Counted from the first letter of the stretch, positions 45,895 to 57,700 are shown. The stretch is DNA of 64,000 bases from Dipteronia dyeriana (GCA_032871835.1 CM065298.1:93681891-93745890); one strand, 5' to 3'. Numbers and translations: made by a program. Notes: a model not told the origin generated them from the letters alone.

Positions 45895-46065
45895 GGTTTT
45901 CAAGTCAGTGCGTACTGATATAAATTCGTCAATGCGTTGGATGTGAACCATTAAATTTACATACTTTGACTCAAAGTGTATGCACTTATCAAAGCTTCTC
46001 CATTATCATGGTCCACATACAACACACTAATATAAGTTATATCAGTACGCACTGATAAGAAAACC
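45895..46065. mobile_element. MITE, 171 bp, cagtgcgtactgatata family
   Basis: The left end ggttttcaagtcagtgcg and the right end in reverse ggttttcttatcagtgcg continue to gtactgatata, matching at about 25 of 28 positions. This is the best preserved of three related copies (see 31920 and 45484). Confidence 0.85.
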
Positions 46066-46234
46066 ATTATATATATATATATATAGTAGCATTTTGGTAC
46101 TGGATTTTTAGTGCGTAAATAGCTAACGGTATATATTGAATTAACACCTCTAGCTAATAGAGATTCCGCATGGGGAATTTCACACATGAAAAGTTTCTTA
46201 TATATATATAATTGTTAAGAATACAAAAATCAGC

Positions 46235-46575
46235 CGAAAAAGGAATTGATTATACGTAGACTTTTAGTCTGGTTGTGAAACATACTACTATACGAGTTGT
46301 TCTATCTCTTGCAATCCATCAAAAATGGACAATTCGACAGTTGGATATTTAAAATGCACTTCTTCATGGATTCCTAAATGAAGAAGTCTACATGCGACAA
46401 CCAAAGGGGTTTGAGGACCCTTCATTCCCCAGTCATGTTTGTCGACTTCATAAATCTCTCTATACGAACTGAGGATCAAATTGTTGATATATTCACCAAA
46501 GGATTGTCTAGCACTCGTTTTACTACATTAAAAGACAAGTTAATGGTCCGTCAATGTCCCATTAGCTTGCGGGGG
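46235..46575 (+). pseudogene. Copia pol with large internal deletion
   Basis: LVVKHTTIRVVLSLAIHQKW, TIRQLDI, then [20 protein letters not shown] and VCRLHKSLY are Copia RT motifs, ending about 46462. In the next codon the reading changes to [19 protein letters not shown] and TTLKDKLMVR, the C-terminal end of Copia RNase H. Most of RT and RNase H between them is missing. A stop replaces an expected Asn after LDI. The frame stays open across the joint in one frame (46378-46620) only in part. Confidence 0.85.
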
Positions 46576-46880
46576 TGTAATAGACAACCTCAGATTATCT
46601 CAAATCAATTACTTTCATAATCAGTCAACTCTTGGACCAATATCAATGCACATAATTTGTGGCCACATAACTGTTTTTCAGAATCAACACATGATTCTTT
46701 CATTATTGGTTATATATGTATTATCATGATTGTAGGCTTGATAGTTGTAATATAGCCGTTGTAATTTTTAATTTGAAATCCCTTAACTTATGCCTTGTAA
46801 ACAATATATAAAGCAATAGCCATAAACTCTAAGATTCATCTTTTGAATTTAGAAAATTCAGTCAATTATCTTGTATTATT
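46576..46880 (+). repeat. Probable 3' LTR of the deleted Copia
   Basis: Follows a polypurine tract (gcttgcgggggtg) and starts tgtaatagacaacc. An atatataaag TATA-like box lies near 46805. The far edge is not set. Confidence 0.55.
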
Positions 46881-48152
46881 TCATATATATTATATATAGA
46901 ACTTATAATTCAACTTTTAAATCTATATTATCCCATTAGTATACGAAACCACAACTGCTTGATTAATGAAGCGTTTAGAATTTTAGATCAAACCATTTCT
47001 GAAATTTCTGTAGGCCTAATTACTTAATATCTAATTTATTAACCAAGACATTAATCATAATTTGTAATATTAGACCCGTATGTGCATTTGATGTTATAAA
47101 TAGAAATATATTGGATAATGTTACACGATTAAAAAATTAAAAGAAAATCATATATTTCTTTATCCCAAATATAAATTATTTAACTAAAATCTATGATAAA
47201 ATTATATGTAATTATTATATTGATGACAAAATGATGTGGTTAATATACTAGTATGATTTTGATAAAATTAGTTTACTAGTTTTTTTTATTTAAATACGGT
47301 AGAAACCTCTATAAAATAGTACTCAATAAATTAACAATCTCATTACAATTTTTGTCAATTCTTGATTTGGACAGATGAGATAAATTAATAATTTCGATTA
47401 AATTATAAGATAATACACTTAAAAATAAACCCTTAAATAAATATGTGGTCCATTTATATTATAAACTCTTTATATATGAATTTATTTTGGAGGGAAAAAT
47501 GATTTTGTCACAAACTCCGTGATTATGTAATTGAAATGGATATCAAAAAGAAAAAAGATCATAAAAATAGGGACAAGTTACATATTAACTATTAAAATTA
47601 ATGTTCATTTGTATAATTACTTTCAAAACAAAATAATATAACTTTTTTTTTTGTAACTTAATTTTTGAATATTAATATATTTGTGTTTTGTGACTTTGTA
47701 TATTAATTTTTGTTATAACCCTATAAGCTAAAATCTTGTTTCACCACTGTTCAATAAATATAAGAGTTTTATAGAAGAACAAATAAACCACAAAATAGAA
47801 AATCAAACTTGAATTTTATTTTATATACAAATATCAGTTTTAATTGTTAAATTTATCTAATAGAAGTATAATTGTAACCATATTATAATTCATAGCGTGA
47901 CCGCTCTTATATCTTGAAATTTTACAATATTCTTAAACCATTAAATGATTTATTTGAGAATTATGTTCGATTCGATGTAAAGTCTCTTATGGACATTATA
48001 TACTTTAAATTAAATGAAAATAACATAAAATTTTAATTAATCGACAAATAGACAATAAACTCAGACCTCTAATAGCAAACATAGACCCTCTAATAGCATA
48101 TTATGATGAAAGAAAACATAATTCATACATCCTATGATAATCATGTGTTCCC
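46881..48152. other. AT-rich intergenic DNA
   Basis: No gene or clear element. 47295-47480 contains gtagaaacctctataaaat and related text that I associate with repeats found in several plant genomes, without being able to name it. The last five bases (ttccc) are the element B target duplication. Confidence 0.4.
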
Positions 48153-49028
48153 TGTCGTATGTAAATTTTATCAAGCATACACGTCATTGACAGGAAGGAA
48201 AAAATAGCCAGGTGGACGCCCAAATGTGCATTCGGAAAATATCCTATAAGGCATCATTAAAGAGAATAAAGCCCGAGTAAGCATATATTGAATAAAACCT
48301 ACTCAGGATCAGTTAACAGCACTCGGGACTGGTTAAACAACGCTTCCACTCGGGCTCAAATAGTGCTACTCGGGACCATCAGGAATTACTCTTACTCGGG
48401 AATAAATACAACTCGAGTAAAAGTTTGGTGCTTATTTCATACGGATTAAGTCATAAATACGCGACGATATCCATCAAGAAGAAATCCCAAATAAAATAGA
48501 GCATTAAATTAGAAGAGTCCCCAATCAGGAAATAACTTGATTTCTTTGCAAATGCTTCATTCTTATGAGGAAACAAGTCCAAATTGAACTACACAACTAG
48601 AATCTCACTCGATTTCCATAAGAGACTCTGAAACAGGAAAGAAGACAAATCGACCTCAAGAAAGTAACCGAATCACAATTAAATACAAAGATCCTGAATT
48701 ACTTGTACAAGGCAGATTAGGGTTCTATAAACATATAAATAGACCCATAATCTCATCCAGAAAAGGGATAGACAATATAGTATACAGCAATTATAGTAAA
48801 TACAGAGAGAAAAAAGAGAGATCGAGAGCTTGTAAACATCCTATTCTTTTAGTGGATTTTGGCTTGGTTGATCCTTCAACCACCCGTGGATGTTTCTCCG
48901 ACCATCGGAGTTTTACCACGAAAAACTTGTCTTTGTTACTCTCTCTGCATCTCTTTCTCTTTAATTCAATAGCCGAAATAGAAATTCTTATTGGCTTTTT
49001 TGGCATAATCCAGAAATCGACGTCAACA
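48153..49028 (+). repeat. 5' LTR of element B, 876 bp
   Basis: tgtcgtatg...gacgtcaaca. TATA-like tataaatag at 48734-48742. ccgtggatgtttctcc and ttttaccacgaaaaac near 48890-48926 form the U5 motif shared with the LTRs of element A and the solo LTR. Confidence 0.96.
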
Positions 49029-49030
49029 AC

Positions 49031-49048
49031 TGGCGCTAGAAGGAGGGG
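49031..49048 (+). other. Primer binding site of element B
   Basis: tggcgctagaaggagggg, two bases after the LTR, nearly the same as in element A. Confidence 0.8.
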
Positions 49049-49075
49049 TTGAACCTCCGAACTTGTTAAAAAGCG

Positions 49076-50293
49076 ATGGCAGGAAGCAGAAGTAGTTCAG
49101 GGAATGGCCAAAAATCACCAGGCGATTTCCATATTGGCAATATGTCACAAGATCCTGCAGCAAACACAGAAAACCAGCCAGCGCACCTGGCGGGGATCCA
49201 GCAAGTTCCTCCAACCAGCAGAGATCTTATGCTGCGTTTCCAAGAGGCCTTGCAGCAATTGGTGACGGACGCAGCAAGGGAAGGGATTGATCTACTGGCC
49301 GCAGGACCATATACTCCCAATCCTCCACCCGCAAGGCTTCGATCGATGGTGGTGGGGCCAGGAATAACTATACCAGAAACCAGAAAGAACTCTTCCCCAA
49401 CCAATCCAGCTGGACAGAAAACACTAGAAGAGGAAAATCACCAGAGGCTGGATCGTAATCAAACAATACGTGCCAGATATCGTAAATACGATCGGCGCAG
49501 AGGACGGTCATCATCAGAAGACAGTGATCAACACTATCGTAAACGTCATCATGGAGTCACACGAGAGGTCCGGCATCAGAGTGAAGAGTCTGAGGAAAGA
49601 ATGACAGTTACCCAACGATTCAACAGTCAAGGAAGCCCGGTGGGGGACAAAGATGTCACAATCCAGAGCCTAACTCGAGAAGTAGAGAATAACAGGCGAC
49701 AGATGGAGGCACTAGTCAGACGTTATGGCTGTAACGATCTATCCGATGATGACTCCAACAGTCTATTCACCAGGGAGATTTTGCGGACCCCTTTCCCAGA
49801 AAGATTCAAGATGCCGCATGTGGAGCAATTCAAAAAAGATACAGATCCAAATGAGCACGTTAGACGCTATAAAAGTGCCATGGCTCAATATGCCCGCAGT
49901 GACCCCCTATTGTGTCTTAACTTTCCGCAAACACTGGGGGACACAGACTCAAGATGGTTCAGAAGGCTACCCCCGGTAAGCATCGGAAATTTCAGCGAGT
50001 TGAGCAGGAGCTTCTCAAGGCAATTCCTGAGCAACGTTCACAGGAAGAAGTCGGTGGCCTACCTCTCTCAAATAAAACAGGGGAAGGAAGAGTCATTAAA
50101 AATGTACTTGGGCAGGTTCGGCCAAGCAATATCAGAAATTGGCAGGGCTAATGATGAAGCAATTATTGCTGCCTTCACCAATAACTTGCAGAATGGACGA
50201 CTATCCTTCGATTTGAGAAGAGCATGGCTGACTAGGTATGCCGGCATGATGGATATGGCGGGAGGATACGCTCTGCCGAGGAGGAAGAGTTAG
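49076..50293 (+). CDS. Element B Gag
   Basis: An open frame of 405 residues starting MAGSRSSSGNGQKSPGDF, 28 bases after the PBS; it is the first ATG. Residues ~130-190 are Arg/Ser/His-rich. The Retrotrans_gag core occupies about residues 240-395: FPERFKMPHVEQFKKDTDPN, DSRWFRRLPPVSIGNFSELS, FSRQFLSNVHRKKSVAYLSQ, ESLKMYLGRF and IIAAFTNNLQNGRLSFDLRR. It builds the virus-like particle. It ends at a stop in 50291-50293, but the zinc-knuckle-like stretch (KYCRFHKETGHETSKC, 50568-50620) lies 3' in another frame, so the original protein was longer. Confidence 0.9.
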   Translation: MAGSRSSSGNGQKSPGDFHIGNMSQDPAANTENQPAHLAGIQQVPPTSRDLMLRFQEALQQLVTDAAREGIDLLAAGPYTPNPPPARLRSMVVGPGITIPETRKNSSPTNPAGQKTLEEENHQRLDRNQTIRARYRKYDRRRGRSSSEDSDQHYRKRHHGVTREVRHQSEESEERMTVTQRFNSQGSPVGDKDVTIQSLTREVENNRRQMEALVRRYGCNDLSDDDSNSLFTREILRTPFPERFKMPHVEQFKKDTDPNEHVRRYKSAMAQYARSDPLLCLNFPQTLGDTDSRWFRRLPPVSIGNFSELSRSFSRQFLSNVHRKKSVAYLSQIKQGKEESLKMYLGRFGQAISEIGRANDEAIIAAFTNNLQNGRLSFDLRRAWLTRYAGMMDMAGGYALPRRKS

Positions 50294-51490
50294 CTACAGG
50301 AGGAAGCTATATGCATGGAGAAAAGCCTGAACAGAAGAATACCGAATCCAAGGGGCAGAATCAAAAGGAAACGGAAAGGAAACGGTAAGGAGAAAAACAA
50401 GGATGGGGGTAATGGGCTTAACGCCGAACGGTCCACGGAGAAATACCAAGACAGATATACCAATTACACCCCTCTTCGGAAGAAACAAGAAGAAATTCTA
50501 GCCATCTTGGAAGAAAATAATATGGTGCAAGAATCGTGGTGACAATCACAATTCGCCCGGAGAGATACAACCAAGTATTGCAGGTTTCATAAAGAAACTG
50601 GGCATGAGACTTCAAAGTGTTTTCAGCTCAGAGATTACATAGAGACTCTTATTCGGGAAGGGCACCTGCGGGATGTAATCTTGAAAAAAGACTAGAGACC
50701 AGAAACCAAGAAAGTCAAGGTTGATCACAACCCTGGTCAAAACCAAAGAACCAGCCCCGAAGCCAATCAAGTAATACATACAATTTTTAGAGGACCTTCT
50801 ACTGGGAGAAGCAACCGAGAACGAACTCAGGAAATCAGAGAAGCAATAGAAGCAAGGAATAACTTCGACGTAAACTCGGTTGAACCAGACCCGAAAAGGG
50901 TAAAGGAAGGATGGGACCCAATAGTCTTTACAGAGGCAGATTCCCATGGCGTCGATGTTCGACCTAATGACGCTTTGGCTATAAGTGCCCGGATTGGCCA
51001 TAGGGAAGTCCGGAGAATTTTAATAGATAATAAGAGTTCAGCAGACATCCTAAGCGTGGCCGTATACGACCAACTAAGACTATACCGAAAATATTTACAG
51101 TCTTTCCATACTCCATTAAGAGGATTTGGGGGAATAGAGGTCAGGTCACTCAGGACGGTAAAACTACCCGTGAAGATCGGAACGGCACCATGCCAGAGGA
51201 CTGTCCTGCTCGACTTCGTGGTAGTTGACTTGGATAATTGACCGTATAATGCAATATTGGGCCGGCCATTCCTGAATAAAACAAGGGTCATGACGGCCAC
51301 TTATGCATTAATGATCAAGTTCCCAACAGAACAAGGGGTTGGGATAGTCAAGGAATCCCAAGAGATGGCCCGAAGAGCAAATCTGTCAGTATACAGAGAC
51401 AAGCATGATGCTGAACAAGTGTGCACCATAATGCAGCCAAATCAGTGTAAAAAATCCTTGTCATTCGAACTGGATCCAAGGGAGGGCTAG
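50294..51490 (+). pseudogene. Element B zinc knuckle and protease (broken)
   Basis: 50568-50694 encodes KYCRFHKETGHETSKCFQLR, a nucleic-acid-binding finger, then a stop. 50975-51241 reads ARIGHREVRRILIDNKSSAD, where the retropepsin active site should be DNGSS (as in element A); Gly is Lys, so the protease would be inactive. GFGGIEVRSLRTVKLP and, after a stop at 51239-51241, NAILGRPFLNKTRVM follow. Stops in several places. Confidence 0.88.
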
Positions 51491-51568
51491 AATGAATAGA
51501 AAACAGAATTGGTTGAAGTGGTACTTGAATAAGACAAACCGGACAAGAAAATCAAGATCGGGGCCAAC

Positions 51569-52475
51569 TTGGATGGAAAAGTCAAGCAAGACTTAACCAA
51601 TATGCTTACAGAATACAAAGATGTATTAGCCTGGAGTCACGAAGATATGATCGGGATAGATGCCCGAGTAATATCCCACCACCTCGAAGTAAGCTCGAAT
51701 GCAAAACCGGTAATACAAAAGAGAAGATCGTTCAATCCTGAAAGAAGTCAAGCAATCAAACAAGAGGTGGAAAAGTTATAAGCAATTGGATCAATCAGAG
51801 AAGTCAGCTACCCTCAGTGGGTCGCCAACGTAGTCCTTGTCTAGAAGAAAAATGGACAATGGAGGATGTGCGTAGATTTCACGGATCTAAACAAGGCATG
51901 TCCAAAGGATAACTTCCCACTTCTAAGGATAGATCCGCTGGTGGATGCCACAGCAGGTCATGAATTGCTCAGCTTAATGGACGCTTACTCGGGATATAAT
52001 CAGATCCGGATGAACAAAGCTGATGAAGAAAAAATAGCTTTCACAACGGATCAGGGTTTATATTGCTACACAGTAATGCCCTTCGGTTTAAAAAATGCAG
52101 GAGCTACGTACCAAAGGTTGGTCAACAAAATCTTCACTCGGCAAATAGGAAGAAACATGGAAGTGTACATTGATGACATGTTGACTAAAAGCGTCTCAAC
52201 AGATGAGCATGCCTGCGACCTCCTAGAGACATTTGATGTTTTGAGAAGATACCAAATGAAATTAAACCCAAACAAATGTTTATTCGGAGTCCATTCGAGA
52301 AGATTCTTGGGTTATCAAGTCCATCAAAGAGGAATCAAAGTGAATCCCGAGAAGATCCAGGCTTTGCAAGAAATGACCTCACCTAAAACATTGAAAGAGT
52401 TACAGCGCTTAGCAGGGTGTTTAGCCTCCTTGGAAAGATTCATCTCAAGGGCTACAGACAGGTGCGCACCTTTCT
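51569..52475 (+). pseudogene. Element B reverse transcriptase
   Basis: NAKPVIQKRRSFNPERSQAI, then stops at 51779-51781 and 51842-51844 (replacing a codon in VVLVxKKNGQWRMCVD), and then open: FTDLNKACPKDNFPLLRIDP, LMDAYSGYNQIRMNKADEEK, VMPFGLKNAGATYQRLVNKI, VYIDDMLTKSVSTDEH (YIDD core) and FLGYQVHQRGIKVNPEKIQA. The catalytic part is complete; only two stops upstream break it. Confidence 0.93.
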
Positions 52476-53420
52476 TCAAGATAATCAAAAAATGGAAAGG
52501 CCTGGAGTGGAATAAAGAGTGTGAGCAGGCATTCTTAAAAATAAAAGAGTACTTGGGGCAAGCTTTCATCCTCTCAAAACCGCAAAAAGGGGAAATACTT
52601 CAACTGTATCTCTCAATAACCGAGCTTGCAGCAAGTTCAGTCTTAGTCAAAACAGAAGATGGAGTGCAGAAACCAGTGTATTATACTAGCAAGGCACTCG
52701 TACCGGCCGAGACCAGGTACTCACAGGCAGAGAAGATAGCCTTAGCATTGGTTTCAGTAGTAAAAAAGCTGAGACCATATTTTCAGGCCCATACGATCCA
52801 GGTTCTCACCAATTGCCCATTAAGACAAATCTTACAAAAGCCAGAGATATCAGGAAGACTTACTAAATGGGCAATCGAGTTAAGTGAATTCGATATTCAT
52901 TATGTCCCCAGAACCTCCCTCAAAAGACAAGCAGTGGCAGACTTCATAGCCGAGTTCACAGAACCAAACCTCGAAGCAAAAAGACTGTTGGATAAAAGTT
53001 TTCCATGGAAACTATATGTTGATGGTTCTTCAAACACTCATGGCAGCGGGGAAGGGATTGTAGTTCGCACCACCCCAGAAAGAGATGATGTTGAATGTGC
53101 CATGAGATTTGATTTCAAAGCAACCAATAATCAAGCCGAATACGAGGCATTGTTAGCTGGACTCAGAGTCTGCATAGCTCTTAAGGCAGATGAAGTTGAG
53201 ATATTCAGCGATTCACAGGTAGTTGTCAACCAGGTTATGGACGAGTACCAGGCCAAAGATGAAGGAATGATTTGCCTACCGTGACATCGCAAAACAGCTT
53301 CTCCAAAAATTTAAAGAATATAAGATCGCTCAGATCCCCAGAGAAGAAAATGAAAAGACAGACGCTTTATCTAAATTAGCGTCAGCAACAACCTCAATCA
53401 GACCTAAGACCATTCCAGTT
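52476..53420 (+). pseudogene. Element B tandem RNase H domains
   Basis: Same frame as RT. The first domain reads YYTSKALVPAETRYSQAEKI, KKLRPYFQAHTIQVLTNCPL and LTKWAIELSEFDIHYVPRTS. The second reads WKLYVDGSSNTHGSGEGIVV, FDFKATNNQAEYEALLAGLR, EIFSDSQVVVNQVMDEYQ, with the catalytic Asp, Glu and Asp residues (VDGSS, AEYEAL, SDSQ) present. The frame ends at 53282-53284; the last block (REENEKTDALSKLASATT) is in another frame to about 53420, so a frameshift lies near 53270. Confidence 0.92.
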
Positions 53421-53489
53421 GCACACCTCCTTAAACCGAGTACAGCTGAACCTAAGCATTTGGAAATTTCAGAAATTCGAACACCGTAA

Positions 53490-54733
53490 GAAGGTTGGAT
53501 GGTCCAGCTGAGAAGGTTCCTGGAAGAAGGCGTGCTCCTGAAAGATCCGGTATTAGCAAAGCGCAGCAGGTATCGAACGGCTAGGTATACAATGATCGGA
53601 GGAGAATTATATAGAAGAGGGTTTTCCCGAGCTCTCCAGAGATGTATACTGGAAGAAGATACACATCGAATACTTCAAGAGATCCATGAAGGAGTTTGCG
53701 GGAACCACACTAGAGGTAGGAGTCTGGCGCATAAGGTACTCAGGCAAGGCTATTATTGGCCTACACTTTTCTCAGATGCACATCAATGGTCGGAAAGTTG
53801 CAACACCTGTCAAAGAATTGCCAACGATATCCGACAACCCCCATAAAAGCTCAGAAATCTCACTGCCCCATGGCCATTCGCCATGTGGGGCCTAGACCTG
53901 ATCAGGCCAATGCCACCTGGGACAGGGGTGGAGCAAAGCACACCATGGTAGCTGTCAATTATTTCACAAAATAGGTAGAAGCTGAAGAGCTGGTGCATAT
54001 CACGGAAGCCAATACCACAAATTTTGTAAAGAAAAACATACTTTATAGGTTTGGAGTTCCGGACACTATAATCACCGACAATGGCACTCAGTTTGATAAC
54101 CAAAAGTTCAGACAGTCGTGCGAGAAGTTTCATATTGCTAACTACTATGCGACACCAGCTCATCCACAAACAAACGGGCAAGTAGAAGCAGTAAATAAAA
54201 TTATCAAGCACACCATTAAAGCAAAGTTAGATGACAAAAAAGGAAGCAGGGTTGAAAAGCTTCCTGAAGTATTATAGGCATATCGGATGACAGCAAGGAC
54301 TTCAACAGGAGAAACTCCGTTCACCCTAGCGTTCAGAACAGAAGCTGTCATCCCCGTAGAAACATCGTATGCGTCCCCCCGGGTCAGGCTATACGATGAA
54401 GAACAAAATGTTGATACGCTACTACAAAGTTTGGATGAGCTAGAAGAAAAAAGGGAAAAGTCCCGAATAAGAAATACAGCATATCAACAAAGAGTGGCTC
54501 GCCATTACAACTCTCGTGTTCGGATCAGGAAATTTCAGTTAGGAGACCTGGTGCTTAGAAAGGTGTCATTGAACACAAAAAATAGAGCCGCAGGATCCCT
54601 GGCTAACAAATGGGAAGGTCCATACAAGATCGAGGGGATAGCTGGCCATGGAGCATATTGGATTGCTCGACCCAATGGAGGGGTGTTACCCCGACCATGC
54701 AATGCCCAATATCTGAAGATTTTCTATCCTTAA
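53490..54733 (+). pseudogene. Element B integrase (broken)
   Basis: The HHCC zinc domain is open (HEGVCGNHTRGRSLAHKVLR, CNTCQRIANDIRQPP). A frameshift follows near 53845, then VAVNYFTK, a stop (53972-53974), VEAEELVHI. VPDTIITDNGTQFDNQKF and AHPQTNGQVEAVNKIIKHTI give the second Asp and Glu of DDE, but the first Asp is Asn (VNYFTK; DYFTK in element A). A stop at 54275-54277 and then the C-terminal part to QYLKIFYP. It would insert cDNA into the genome; inactive here. Confidence 0.9.
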
Positions 54734-54744
54734 TATATATATAA

Positions 54745-54777
<33 letters not shown>

Positions 54778-55342
54778 TATTTATATTGAATATTTTATTC
54801 TTTTATTGTTAGGATAAATATTAAACTGTAATTTAAATCTGTCGATTTTTTACAGTAATAAATAAAATTACTCGAAATTTTTGAAAGGATAGCATCTAGT
54901 TCGGAATTTCAAAACAAGGCATATGATAATAAGAACATATGGAAGCAGAGCATGATAATAAGAACATGCAAATAGAATTCTCGGGACCATCAAATCCCGA
55001 ATGGGCGGAGAAGCTCGTAGGAGCATGCCAGCCGAGCAAGGTCAAAATAACCGTCGCAAAAAGGCAAACCCGATGCACCAGACTTTGGAAAAATGCTCGG
55101 GATGCTATCAGGATGAATTCGGGTGAAATGCATAGCTGTGTTGAAGCAAAAAATTTTAAAAAAAGGAGCTCAACGATTCGGCAAACCCTTGAGCATAAAA
55201 ACTAGGGAGACGTCCTTGGTGTTGCGTAAGGACTCGAACGTATGATCATGGTAAGCCTTGATGTAATGTTCGGGTAGCAACCGGGTATGAAACACAAGTG
55301 CAAACTTGCCTGTTTCAAGATGACTCGGTTAATAATAAAGAG
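54734..55342 (+). other. Element B post-pol spacer
   Basis: An (at)n-like tract at 54735-54790, then non-coding DNA. The frame at 54939-55205 is not recognised. Confidence 0.5.
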
Positions 55343-55590
55343 CCAGTTTAATAAGATACTCGGTTAAGTTACCCAAACATGAAGCCAGTTGAATAAGATA
55401 CTGGGCAATTGAAGTCATTCGGGTAACAACCGGTTTAAAAAGATACTCGGCTAAGTTACCCAAACATCGAAGAAGCCAGTTTAATAAGATACTTGGCAAT
55501 TGAAGTTATTCAGGTAACAACGGGTTAAATAAGATACTCGGTTAAGTTACCCGACCATCAGCCAGTTTAATACAACACTCGGTAATAATC
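55343..55590 (+). repeat. ~91-bp tandem repeat in element B
   Basis: gaagccagttgaataagatac at 55381 and gaagccagtttaataagata at 55472 begin two nearly full units; each contains gataact-type variants of aagatactcggttaagttaccc. Partial units flank them (from 55341 and to about 55590). Between pol and the antisense gene. Confidence 0.8.
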
Positions 55591-57485
55591 AGCAAAAAAT
55601 AGACCAAAATGATTCAACTCAGAATAAAATTGAATTTTATTGCTCCTAAAAGAATGGTTACAGTTCAAAGAATGGTTCTTTACAAGTAAAAAATAAAGAA
55701 TCTGAATTTTCTACAAATCTACAAAATTAAGGTTGCGAGGATTTCGAGCCTTTGCCGATACTCAGATCTGGCACCATCTCGTACTCACGAAACAGGCTCT
55801 CATTAGACGGCCAAGTAATATCGTCGACAGTATCATCCCTCCACTGGCTATAATCTTCACCCAGGACTGGCCTGACATCCGGGACTACACCCTAAACCGA
55901 CTCTTGACTTGCGTAAAAGGTCTAGAGAGAATGCTCGAACGGAATCTCTAAATGCATAGGATGGGGCTCTTTGCCTTGACTACGACAGTAGGCTCTCCAT
56001 TCCTTCATCTGAATCCGAAGAGATTCCAAGGACCGGTTCACATGGTGTTTGATTGACAGCTCCCAATTAGCACGGGCTTTCTCGGTCGCCCTATTCTTGA
56101 CTTTGAAGAACTCGCCGACCTTAACTAGCTCACTTTGAAATTTCCGAAGAAGTAGGGCATCGTAAGGAGGGGATCTTTTAAAACGATTCACCCCTTGGAC
56201 TTCCAGTTCCAACCTGGCCTATCAGAAAAAGGATTCAATTGTCAGCACTTGGCGCTCCAGATCTTCAATTTTTTGGTCATACGTCGACTTCGCCTGCTCC
56301 GCCTTAAGCATGGATTCTTCAGCAGAAGAAAGAAGATTTTTAAGCAATACAACCTTCTCCTCTGCTAGAGATACCTTGTCCTCGGCTTCAACCTGCTTTG
56401 CCAGGCAGTGGTCGGCAAATATCTGTACAGAGCCGACCTCCTGCTGATAAGCCTGCTCAGCTCAAGCACGACCCTCCTCACTCGCCTTCAGTTGAGCCTC
56501 TAGACGCCTTATCCGATCGGCTTGACATTGTTGCGTCTAGACAAGCTCAGCAAATTAGGCCACTATCTGTAAAGGAATATACTTAGAAATCCGGCAGAAG
56601 TAAAACAATAAAGGAGTCAGAATTAACTAAGTCAGAATTAACTTACATAAGATGCGTCGTTAAAAACATTTTGGAGACGTTCGGTCAGTGAACCATCTCT
56701 AAAACCGCTCCAGCGGTCCTCCCCGATATAAGCCCGATCGGAGGACATCTCCTGAAGCATATCCTGGGGTGAAAGGAATAAAGGAACCCCCGAGGGTTCA
56801 GCTCCCAGATTTCCAAACTCGGAGGTAGGAGAAGCCCTATTCGGCTCTAAGGATGGAGAAGGAACCCCCGAAGGTTCAGCCCCCATATCTCCAACTTCGG
56901 GGGTAGAAGAAGCCCTACTCGATTCTAAAGTGGCTGCATCTACTGATGCTCCAGCACCAACACTCTAGGCAATCTCATCCGCAACATCTTCGTCGATGGA
57001 GTCAATGAATGAGACTACCAGAGGAACTTTGAAAGAACGAGACGGTGAACTAACTGCCTTTTTCTTCTCACCCCGAGAATGCTAGAAGTTAAGATCAGCA
57101 ACAGGATCTTCCTACGGATCGTCCCGAAAAGACTCAATGAATTTGGCACCAGCAGGCACTTGATCCGTCGAGACGTTACCACCGTCGCCAGCTTCAAACC
57201 GTCCGACAGGCTCTTCACCTGGATTCTCATACTGCCTCTTCCTATTTTCAGGCAGTTGGGTGTCAGTCGGCTCACCTTGGCCACTTGGACCAGTAAAATC
57301 CTGAGTAGAAGGCGGAGCACCCTGATCAACGCACTCGGGAATTTGCTCAGCAATATCAGTTTCCTCATCAGGCTCGGGTGGAGCAATACCCTCATCGCCC
57401 TAACGGGAAGCTTCCTTTCTACTCGCTTGTAGAATCGCCTTCACCTGGCGAGCCTGAAGATCACTGACAACGTCCGTATCAAACA

Positions 57486-57564
57486 CTAAAAAATATATAT
57501 ATTAATTATGTTAAAAAAAATAAGAAGCAGAGAAATACAACAGAAAGGGCACCGGGTTACTTAC
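57486..57564 (-). other. Intron in antisense gene, element B
   Basis: Donor gat|gtaagt at 57564 and acceptor tttttag| ending at 57486, 79 bases, AT-rich. The coding blocks on each side (DLIKLGFFRQ and FDTDVVS) line up with those in element A. Phase 1 in this copy. Confidence 0.75.
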
Positions 57565-57618
57565 ATCGCCTGCGATGGCCCGAAATCTGTCTGAAGAAGC
57601 CGAGCTTTATCAAGTCAT

Positions 57619-57700
57619 CCTCTTTGAAAAGATAGCTCTTGCTCCTCTTTGAAAAGATAGCTCTTGCTCCTCTTTGAAAAGATAGCTCTTGCTCCTCTTT
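57619..57700. repeat. 25-bp tandem repeat, 3.3 copies, in antisense gene
   Basis: cctctttgaaaagatagctc... units start at 57619, 57644 and 57669, all identical, with a partial unit to 57700. 25 is not a multiple of three, so each extra copy shifts the antisense reading frame. It is absent from the element A copy as far as I can see. Confidence 0.93.

Noticed and set aside
50827..51300. 157-codon minus-strand frame
   Set aside because: Shadow of the protease region of element B.
57015..57432. Opposing frames of 126 (-) and 117 (+) codons
   Set aside because: They sit over the acidic part of the antisense gene in the wrong frames.
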